A stretch of DNA of 35,056 nt from IMG/VR virus record IMGVR_UViG_3300021373_000571, positions 1-35,056 of that record; one strand, written 5' to 3'. Each line of letters starts with the position of its first letter. Positions within the stretch are counted from its first letter, which is position 1. The notes under the pieces are model-generated. The model saw only the letters and a program-made list of their open reading frames with translations. It searched no databases and was not told the origin of the DNA. Of the stretch, positions 4,708-16,700 are shown piece after piece. The translations under genes and the position numbers were made by a program. The stretch is from a virus.

Positions 4708-7700
4708 ATGCCATTAACACGTTTAGATAACCTTATCAGCTCAAAAACTGGTAAGTATCTTTATGTTTCTCCAGACGATTTTAACGCGACTGATGCGTTA
4801 TCTAACAGAGGTAACTCACCTGTTACTCCATTTAAGAGTATTCAGCGTGCTTTCTTAGAAGTTGCGAGATATTCTTATCTTCCTGGTTTTGGTAATGATA
4901 GATTTGACCAGTTCAGCATCATGCTGATGCCTGGTATTCACTACATTGATAACCGTCCTGGTACTGGAGATACTAGTTTAATTGATATCTTTGGTTTTGA
5001 TCAAGGAACTAATGCATGGACTGATGATAGTATCCTTGACATCTCCAATGTTAACAACGTTCTCTATAGATTTAACAACACTGAGGGTGGTGCAATCATC
5101 CCCAGAGGTTCTTCTCTTGTAGGTTATGACCTCAGAAGAACCACAATCAGACCTCTCTATGTTCCTGACCCTGCAACTACAACTAGAGAGATCCCTCGCT
5201 CTGCTATCTTTAATGTAACTGGTGGTTGTTACTTCTGGCAGTTCACCATCAAAGATGGTCAGACCACTTCAGAATCTCCTCTGTATAACTCTGCAGCAGG
5301 AACTGGTGAGGTTTACTATGATCCTTCCGATTTCACCAAGAAGGCAGCACCTAACTTCTCTCACCACAAACTAACTGTTTTCGAATACGCAGACAAGGAA
5401 GAACTTGCTCTGTTCTATAGAAAAATTGCTAAGGCATTCTCTGCATACCAGCCTACAATCGATGATCCAGGCGAATTTGACTTTAACATTCAGGAAAACA
5501 GAATTGTTGGACCTCTATCTGACAGTAGAGTTATTGAAAGTCTGAAGCTAACTGATGCTACTACTGATGCTAGCATTCCTGCTTCTACTACTGAGGTTGA
5601 GGTAACAACCAAGGTTGACCATGGTTACTTCCAAGGTCAGTTTGTTGCCATTGCTAACACTGAGATTGATGATGTTCTTGAGGGTATTTTCCCTGTTAAG
5701 GAGATTGATCAAAATGATCCTCGTAAGTTTACATACGAAGTTCCATTCGTTGTTAGTGCAATTGGAACTAACCTTGCATCTGGTCAGATTGTCAACCAAC
5801 CAACTCTGGGTGCCAATGCACAAACCCTAGCAGAAGTTGATAGTGTTGAATCTGCATCACCATATGTCTTCAACGTATCAATCAGATCTACCTGGGGTAT
5901 TTGTGGTATCTGGGCAAATGGTCTTAAGGCGACAGGCTTTAAGTCGATGGTTATCGCTCAGTACACGGGTGTTTCTCTACAGAAAGACGACAGAGCATTC
6001 ATCCGTTACGACGAGTATTCAAACACTTGGAACCAAGCATCACTAGTAGACGCATTTGCTACTGTTCCTTATCACACCAAGGGTGATAGTTACTGGAAGG
6101 ATGAGTGGAGAAACTTCCACGTTCGTGCATCTGATGACGCATTCATTCAGAACGTTTCGATCTTCGCTGTTGGTTTCGCTGATCACTTCCTGATGGAGAG
6201 TGGTGGTGACATGTCGATCACCAACTCTAACTCAAACTTCGGTAATACATCACTTCACGCTATTGGTTTCAAAGGTTTCGCCTTCAACCAAGATAAGGGT
6301 GGTTACATTACTGACATTATTCCACCTAAGCAGGTTAGAAACACTGCAGCACAAACCAAGAAAGTTGCCTACTATACGGTTGACATTCAAGGCACTCTAC
6401 AAGAGAGTGGCAACTACACTAAACTATACCTAGGTAGTGACGATATTGTTCAACCAACTGATCGTCCTGCTGCTACCATTGACGGTTTCAGAATTGGTGC
6501 TAAGTCTAACGAAGAACTGTATGTTAAGTTAGATCCAGCACCTGGCACAGATGAGTTCTTTAGTGCTAGACTAGAACCTACTGGTTTTGTCAAGTATCTT
6601 GCCAAGGGCACTATCCTCAACCCAACTGGTGGTGTTGTTAACAACATCTATGCTGACGCTGCTAATCTAATTGAAAGCAACCGTCGCATGATCCAAGAGG
6701 AAGTCTTCGGTTACATCCTAGAGAAGTATCCAAGACTTCAGAACATTTCTTATGTCAACCCTGGTCTAAATCCTGCAGGCAACAGATACTTCGATGCTCG
6801 CAATCTAATCCTTGCTAACCGCCAGGAGATTGTCAACACAGCATTCGACCAGATGGTTGAAACTTATGGCATCTCCAACATTCAAGGTGTTGCTGATGGT
6901 AAGTGCAAGCGTGACATTGGTTTCATTGTTGACGCTATCGCAGAAGACCTTAGAGATGGTGGTAACGCTAACATCATTGATGCTACTAAGTTCTACTTTG
7001 ATGGTGCTGGTGCTCCAATCAACAACGGTCTTGTGGGTGAAGAAGAGCAATCAATCTTTGCATTCAACAGAGCAAGAGATCTTTGTAAGAAAGCAATTGC
7101 TAACCTCCTAACTGTTAAGGCAGACATCTACGATCCTGATCCTAACAGCATCTTCTTCAATGGTTCTACCAATAAGTATCCTGACTTTATTGCTGGTAAG
7201 GGTTACACTGGTTCTGCAGCAGAAGAAGCAAACCTAACAAGCAATGGTGTTACCTACGATCCTGCTGGTATCGCAGATCCCGCTGGTCGTTATAAAGATG
7301 CTCGCAATCGTATTGTTGCTAACAGAGACTTTATCCTAGATGCAGCACTCGCTGAAGTTGCTGTTTATCACCCAGATTTCTACATTCCTGGTGACACTCA
7401 GAGCAATGCTCAATCAAGATATGCTGATGCATTCCGTCTAATTCGTCGCAACAGTAAGGAGATTGGAGATAAAGCACTTGCTGCTATCGCACTTAATCAC
7501 CCATCCTTCTACATTCCTGGTGATCAGCAGACTGATGCATCTTCTAGATTTGCTGATTCATATCGTCTCATTCAACAGAATAGAGATCAAATTGTTGACA
7601 CTGCACTAGCACAGATTGCTATCGGTCATCCTGATTTTTATATTCCTGGTGATCAGCAGACTGATGCTCGTTCAAGATACAACGATGCATATCGTTTAAT

Positions 7701-10700
7701 TCAGCAGAACAAGACTGAGATTGTCAATACAGCATATGCAAATATGTTTGCCATCTATCCAAACTATGATGGTAACAATGGTAATACATTTGGTGACAAG
7801 TGTAAGCGTGACCTAGGTTATCTGGTTGATGCTGTATCACTTGACCTATTTGTTGGTGGTAATAAGTATTCTCGTAAGTTTATCTCTGAATACTTTGATG
7901 GCAATGGTAACTGGATCTCTGGTGGTCTACAAGGTGAAGAGACTGCATCGATTGAAGCATTCAACCAAGCAAGAGATTTGATGGGTGCTGCTGTTGCTAA
8001 CCAGCTCAGCATCTCTGATTCTACTATTACAGAAGGTCCTGCACAATATGGTGGCGGTGGTCCTAACATCCCCAGAACTAATGCTGGTGCTTGTGATGAT
8101 GTTCAATCTGCAATCGACACTCTTGTCAACATCATTACTACGCAGATTAATAATGGTAATTTGTCTGGTCTTCCTGTAGAAACTGCTTATATTTCTGGTG
8201 TTGGCGAGAGTAAGTGCCGTAGAGACATCGGTTACTTTGTAGATGCAGTTGCACTTGACCTATTCATCAATGGCAACGAGTATACTTGGAAGTTCTGTGC
8301 AGAATACTTTACCAATGCAACTACACAAATTGCTAATGGTCTTGTAGGTGAGACTGCAGAGAGCAGAACTGCATTCGCTAAAGCTGCTGACATGATGAAG
8401 CAGGCAGTTACTAATCAACTCTATGAAAAAGATCTAACCATTACTGCTGATAATGCACCTGGCAGTGACTATGGTCAAGTTTCTAGAAGTTTCACTCCAC
8501 ATGGAGCAACATATGATCCAAACACTGGTCTTGCGGTTCTTAGCATTGCTAATCATGATCTCTCTGTTGGTGATTATATCACCATTGCTACGGATTCGTT
8601 AACCTTCACTTGTGATCTGGATGGTAACGCTACCCAGCATACCTATCCTCGTGCTACTGATCCTGCCGCTGGTCAGTATATTGAAATCACTGCTGCTACC
8701 GATGATACTATCACCGTTAATGTTGGTGATGGTGGCACCAACACCAGTGTTCATACATTTGTAAGTGCTTCTGCTAATGCAGTTACATTTGGTGGTAACA
8801 CTGCAAATCAACTAACTGATATTCAACCAGTTCTCTGTTCGGATGTTCAGTCTGCAATTGATACCCTCAACACCATTGTTCAGGATGTATTCATCGCTGG
8901 TAACCTCAATGGTATGCCACTTGAGATCAACAAAGGATCTGCTGGTCCTGGTGAAACCAAGTGCCGTAGAGACATTGGTTACTTCATCGATGCTATCTCT
9001 GTTGACATGTTCGCTGGTGGTAACAAGCACACCAAGGAATTCACAAGACAATACTTCACCAATGCTACAACTCCACTAAGCAATGGTCTTGTAGGTGAAG
9101 AGACAGAGAGCGTAACTGCATTCACTGCTGCTATCAATGAAATGAAGCGAGCAGTATACAATGCTCTATACTACAAGGATCTAACTGTCACTGCTGATCC
9201 TATCACTGCTCCTGACAACCAAGATCCTGCAGCATGTTCTGACGTTCAGAACGCAATCCAAACCCTAGGTGATATTGTTACCGATGCAATTATTGCTGGT
9301 GCTATCACTGGTGGTATCTGGAATGCTGCTGATAATGCGGGTACATTCCTCACTGGTGAGACTAAGTGCCGTAGAGACATCGGTCATGTTGTTGACGCTA
9401 TTGCACAAGACCTCTGGTTTGGTGGTAACGAGTATACTATTGCTGCAACTAAGGAATACTTCGCACAGAATGCTCTCATCTCTAATGGTGTAGACAACGA
9501 AGTTGGTCCTGCTATTACTGCATTCAAGCGTGCTGCGGATCTAATGAACCGTGCAGCAAACAACCAATACTATGATAGAGATCTAACCATTACTCTTGAT
9601 CAGGTTGGAGATCCTCCATTTGTATCAGACATTCATGCTGATGCATATAATCTTGTTCTTGACAATAAAGAGTTTATTGCTGAAGAAGCATATCAGCGTA
9701 TGCTACTTGCATATCCATCATATGCTCCACAGACAGGTAATACCAAGCAAGATTGTCTAGATGATGTATATGATGTCCTAGAAGAAGTAATGTGGGATGT
9801 CAAGTTTGGTGGTAACTCTAAGACTTATGATGTTGCTAAGATCTATGTAACCAATGTCTTTAATGGTCAGGCAATCTCTACCTTTATTGATGCTGAGCGT
9901 GATGAAGCTGCTAAGGTCTTTATTGAAGCAAGAAATATTGCTATCCAGTGCCTCAGAAATGAAACTGTAACTGTTACCTCTGGTAACACTCTGACCCAGA
10001 AGAAAGATCTCACTATTGTTGATGACTGGGATATTGATGAGTTACTACCTACCTGTGGATCGGCTGCTGGTGCGGTTGATACTCTCTTCGGTATCGTTCT
10101 TCAAGCAATTGGATCTGACAGTGGTGTTGGCAACCTTGATGGTGTTACTAGAATTACAGGCGCTCCTGCAGATCCTGCTTACAACACAACTGTAACTCTA
10201 ACTGCTGCTACTACAAACACTCTAACATTTAATGTTGGAACTTCTACCCATCTCTACACTCATCAGTTTGTAAGTGCTCTTCCTGGAGCTATTGTTTCTG
10301 GTGGAGATTATGATCATAGATTTGAAAGTGCTTCCGCTAATTCTATTTTTGTAGTTAATGCTGGTCAACTAACACCAACCAATGCTGTCTATGATGCAGC
10401 AACTGGTGTCATGACAATGTATTTTGGTGCTGCTCATGGTGTAACAACCAGTGATCAGTTCAGCATTGCTGATTCTTCTATCACATTCTCCTGCTCTAGC
10501 AACGATTATGCATCAACAATTGCATATCCACGCCCTGGTGTTGATCCTCAAGCAGGACAGAATATTACACCAACTTCTGTAACTGATTATTCGATCACAT
10601 TTAATGCTGGTGCATCACCTGCTGTTGAGCATAATGTTTCTACCGCAACTTATGATCCAGCAAGTGGCAATGTTGTTGTTACTACACAAGCTCCACACGG

Positions 10701-13700
10701 ACTAGTTGCTGGCAAGAAGATCTTTGTTAAGACTGAAGGTTTGACATTCAGCTGCTCTAAGGATCAATATGAGACAACTCACTCTTACCCCCGTGCTGCT
10801 AAGGCATATCAACCTTCTACTTACACTCTAGGAAATTGCTCAGATGTTCTTCAGACAATTGATACCCTAACTGGTATTGTTTGTGATGCTCTACTTGCTG
10901 GGGATCTTGATACACTTCCACCACTAAGCAATGGTAACTGGGATTGTGCTAATGTCCGTTCTACCATTGAGAACCTATTTGATATTCTCACCGATGCAAT
11001 TAGCGGTGGAACACTTGCTGGTCTACCTCCTGTTAACACTGGCGACTTTACAATCAACAACGAAGCATCTAAGTGCTTCCGTGATGTTTCTTACATCGTT
11101 GACGCTGTTGTTAATGACCTCAGACTTGGCGGTAACCTCAACAGCATTCAAGCAGGTGAAGCATACTATGTTGGTAACAGTCTAACCTACATTGATGATG
11201 AGAAGACTGAGACCCTAGATGCATGGGATTATGTTGGTCAGATCGCAACTGCTGCGATGCGTAACTTTGATGTTCTCGCATTCAACTGTTCAACAACTGC
11301 TGGTTCTGCTATCGTTGATGTCAATGATACTCGTGGCATCATCATTGGTATGAGCGTCAAGGAGTATGATAACACCAATCCAGTCAATCCTGCATATGTC
11401 AATGGATTGCTTCAGTCTGGCGCAACTCCTGTATACAGCAACATTCCTGAAGGTGCATATGTCAAGAGAATTGTAAGCAACACTGAGATTGAACTTGGTG
11501 TTGAGAACTCAAGACTTGATACTGGTAACCTAGTTAATGCTTTACAAACCAGCTCATCTACAGAACTATACTTTGTATATGAGAAAGGTATCTGGGCAGA
11601 CACAGAACCAACCACAGTAACTGTCGGTCCTGAGGTATCTGACCCTGATGTCATTCAAGACACCTTGACTTCACCCACATATAGAGAATGTGCGGGAACT
11701 GCTAATGCAATCGATAATTTAATCGGTGTTATTACTACTATCATCAATAGCGGTCTTGGAACTGTTGTTAGACAAGAGCAGACAGTTGATACTGCACTGC
11801 TTGCATCTAGAGCAACAGTATTCACGATTGATACAACTGGAACTGGTCCTTCTAACCCACACAACTTTGAAACTGGAACACCAGTTAGACTTGTTCCCCG
11901 TCCTCGTTTTGACACAACAACTGGTAAGTATGTTGATGTTGATAAGCGTCTTGTTAGACTACCTAATGGATTTGACACCAACCAAACTTACTATGTTATC
12001 GCTCCTGGTAGAGTAACACAACCAGAAGACTATTCTGGAACTACATTCTTCGATGGTAGCGATCAAACCAAGTTGATGCTCGCAACCTCTAAGGAGAACG
12101 CAGCAGCAGGTATCTACATCTATGCATCTGAGACTGACAGCATTGATAAGGATGTTGAGATTGATCTTTATCAGTTCATTCTGGATGACAAGTACGATCT
12201 ACACAACTATGTTGGTGTAACTTCTACTGCTACTTTAATTCAGACAGATGTATCTCACGTTTTTGATATTCCTGATGCAGGCACAACTCCTCAGTTAGTC
12301 TTTATTAGAGAAGTTGAAGGTGGAGTTCTACCAGCAGTTGCAAGTGGTCAGGCAACTGATCCAGATATTGCTATCACCAATCCTGCTGATGCTAATGTTG
12401 GTAGAATTAATCCTAACAAGGAGTTCTATGCTAAGTATGTAACTAATAAGAAGTTCTCACTTCACAAGACGCACGCTGATGCAATCAATGGTGTAAATCC
12501 AATCACATTTGTTGTAACTGCTAACAAGTTTAATGTTTATGCTAACAAGCGTCGTTCGCCAATGCGCTTCGACCCAGCATTTACTAATGATGTAGCAGAT
12601 ACTGGTAAGTGGTATATTCAGTGTAAGAATGATGTTACTGGTCAACCAGATAGCATTAAGAAAGAAAATATCTTCTGGCGTATTAACGAGAGTGACTACG
12701 CGGATCGTCCAAGATCCACTGACATGTGGTATGAGCGTCTGGATGACACTCGTGAGGCAGATGAGAGAACTTACAAACTCCGTTTCGTCATTCCTAAGTA
12801 TCTTGAGAACGCAAGAGATCCTATCAATGGTTTCGTTCTTAAGACAAGAACTGACGACACTCGTAAACTTGTTCCTCAGAAGATCCTACTCAAGCCTGTA
12901 ACTGGCACCGTCTATGGTGCTCGTTTCGAGAACCCAAGACAAGCAGGAGAATTCATTGGTTATGCTGATGCAGACTTCACTACAAACAACCTCAACACGG
13001 ATGTTGCATATGATCCATATCTAAGCATCGACAACCGTGCATTTGCTAAGTTCAACTCTGGTATTCAGGCAACTATTCAGTCTGGTCGCTATGTTGAAGA
13101 TGTTCTTGATCCTTCAATCAAGTATCTCGAACTCACAGTCTTTGACCACACAATTAATGCTACAGATTTCTCTGGTCTAACCAATGAGATCCTAACAACA
13201 GTTAAGATTACTGCTCCTCAGGGTGGAGATTTTGTTACCAATAAGACTGACAATTCGCCAACTGATACAAATGCTGCAGAATTTACTGGTAACAGCTCTG
13301 GTCAGTGCAATATTCATGCTTACTACAGTGTTGGTGGTGATCACTATCTAATCATCAAGAATGTCCGTGGTGGTATTCTTGAGTATAGTGAGTTCACTAA
13401 CACCAGATTTACTCAGGGTAATGTCTTTGCTGATATGCTGGAAGACCAGGATATGGGCAAATCGCTACCTCTGAAAACACTAATCCGCAAAAATTTCTCC
13501 CAGTATTTTTACAAGCAAGACGGCGCGAATGTTTATACCATCACTCCTGGTGATCGTATTCAGGATGACGCTGGTGTTGAATACTATGTTGCTAGTGTTG
13601 ATGATGTTGGAGTTGTTGAAGATACATTCTACATCTTCGGTTACGAGACACTACAACGCAGAATTGCTGGTCAGCAAGATGGTGTTTACTACATCACCGC

Positions 13701-16700
13701 TCTCCGTGGTAATGTTTCTCCATTCCCAACTGGTGCTGGTGTTTCTACTAACTTCCGTAGATTTAAGTTCTCACAACCAGTCAGCAAACTCTATCCTCTC
13801 AACTACAGAAACGATCCTCTCTGGTTCCAAAACAGCGGAACAACTCAGGCAGAGAAAGATTACTATGCTAACCTAATTGACCCACCACAGGCATTCTCTG
13901 CTGCTGACAACTATGTCCATGGTCTAGTTACTGTTAACGACTATAAGAACTCTGTAACCAGAGAACTTGTTGAAGATCTAATCAGCAACCCTGCATTTAT
14001 CCTCAACACCTACACTGGCGATAATCAAATCAGAGCACAGGAAGGTAACGCAGTATCTGGTTCAGAAGATCGTCGTATTCCTATCGCTGGTGACAGCACT
14101 GTTCTAGCAGATCAGAGATACTACATCGAACTTCGTAGACCATCTATTGCTCGTGCTGGTAACCATACATTTGAATACCTTGGTTTCGGTCCTGGTAACT
14201 ACTCCACAGGTCTCCCAGCGCGTCAGGAAGTCGTCCTAACACCTGAGCAGGACTTCTATGCTCAAAGTAAGAAACAAGACGCTGGTATCGTCTTCTACAC
14301 GGGTATTAACTCTCAGGGTGATCTCTACATTGGTAACAGAAGAATTAACGCTATTACTGGTGAAGAGACATTCATTGATGCTGCAGTTCTTGCAGACGAT
14401 GGAGATCAGGATGACGTAATTGGCGGTCTCGTTACTACCTTCGATACACCTGTAACATTCAACCAGAATATTACAATCGTTGGTGGTGATGGATCACTTG
14501 TCAACTCGATTGAATCTCCTCTCGTTATCTCTGTTCAAGACGGAGACTTCACTCAGGTAGATGATTCTCTCATCATTCGTTCTAATGTCAAGAGTACCAA
14601 GAATGATCTAGGTGTTGTTGAGCAGGACGAAAGACTAGACAGAACACAGTTCAACCCACCAACTCAGGGTGACATTCTAATCAGCAAGAACAGAGTTAAG
14701 TCTGCTGTCTTTGAAATCACTCCAATCAAGTATCCAAGAGCAAGAGGATACAAGTTCCTCACACATGCTGTTGGTGACTTTGGTTCTAACCTAACACCTA
14801 ACCAGTCTCCACTAACAACTGCTGGTGGCACAAGACTAACTGCTAATCAGTATATTGATTACGCTGGTGTTATCCCAACTCCTGGTGATGTTCTAATCAA
14901 GGGTGAGCAAGTTAACCTAACTGGATCCTTTGCTTGGGTCTATGCTGATGGTTACACTGAGGTATCTGCTAACACTATCCTCAGACTTACATTTGATGGT
15001 TCTAACATCTTCAAGGTTGAGTGGCAATCAAGTGGTGTTGCTGTTCAGAACCAAGCACTTGGTATTACCGATAGTTCACAGATCAGAGTTTCTGATTACT
15101 ATCCAAACACCGATCTTAATGGAACATGGTATATTGTTTCTCCTGCAGGAGATCCATTCTCCTCAACTAACAACTATGTTCATGTTCAGATTGTTGATCC
15201 TATTCCTTCTGAGATCAAACCTTGGGCGGATGTTATCAATAATGCTGCTCCTGGTCAAGATCCAACTATCGAGTTCTCCAACTCTGCATGGAAGGAAATT
15301 GGTGTTATTGGTGCTGAGGCAATCAGAACCGAGACAGCAACAATTGGAGACTTCAAGGTTGGTATTAACACTGTCAACCGTGCTACACATGATGCTGTTG
15401 AGAATGCATGGGTTGAGGAAGCAAACACAGATCCTCGTGCTAACCTAGACGTTGTTGGTAATGCATACATCAGCGGTCGTAAGACAACTGACTTCCTAGA
15501 TCACAGCAATTTTGCTGATCGTGAGAAGAACAGAATTGCTGATGCTCTAATCGTTGGTGGTGATAGTTCTCTTCCTGCTGATGAGGCAGTCCTGAGAGTT
15601 TCTACCGAAACTTCTACTCCTCTTGAGAACGGTAGACCTGTTGCTGAGGGCAAGGTTGGCGTTAATGCTACCGATGCCGAACTCAACAGAGCACTAGTTG
15701 TCAAGGGTGATGCTCGTTTCACTGAAGATGTTCAGTTCGAGCGTGATATTGAAGTTCAGGGAGATGGTACTGTTGCTGAAGTCAGAACTGACATCACTAC
15801 TGGAACTGTTAATCTCTTCACTGATAGCACATTTGTTGGAACTGCAAACAGCACTGGTCTAAATCTCGCTGGATTTGCACAAACAATCAAGATTGGCGAT
15901 GAGCAAACTGGAGATCAATTCCTCAGAATTGGTAACTCCGCTGATCACTCCAATATCTTCATTGGTGATACTTCAGATAACGCATCGTTTATCTCTAAAG
16001 TTCAAATTGGTGGTGCATACAACAACAACTCTTCTAACTCCTACACACTGATCGGTTCTAAGCAGTTCAGTGTTGCTGGTGATGTTCTAATCGGTGCAAA
16101 TAGAACGATCGGTGGAGACGAAACTGATCCTAATCAGGTTGTAACTCTAAGAACTGAGGCAGGTGTTGTTAACTTCTTCACCACTCAAACACAGACCATG
16201 AACTTTGCTACCAACGCATCGTTGGTGACAATCGGTGGTCAGGGTGGTAGCACAACCATTAGAAACAACTTTATTGTTGATGCTAACTCTCGCTTCAATG
16301 CAGACATCAAACTCTGTGGTGGTAATGCATCTTACTCCTTCGTTGGAGATAGAGGACAACTCGGAACAAATACCTTTGCCCACGCAACTGGTGTTCTTGG
16401 GCAGAATACATTCAACAGCAATGTTGATATTGTCAATGTATTTGTTATCACTGTTGCTAATCAGAACAGCCCAACACCAACAGAAATTGCTGCTGGTTTC
16501 AACAGAGTTGATACCGTTGGTTCTGCTCTCTGGGGTGATGCAACCTATCAGGAGGCAGTAACTGGAGGTGGTGCTGAAGGTGGCGATCTCCCAGCAATCT
16601 CTGGTGATGAGTTCTATCTACCACTCAAGTATAAGCCAACTCCATACTTCCAAGCAGGCGACTACATCCTCATCGACACTGTTCCATTTGGTTCTGGTGC

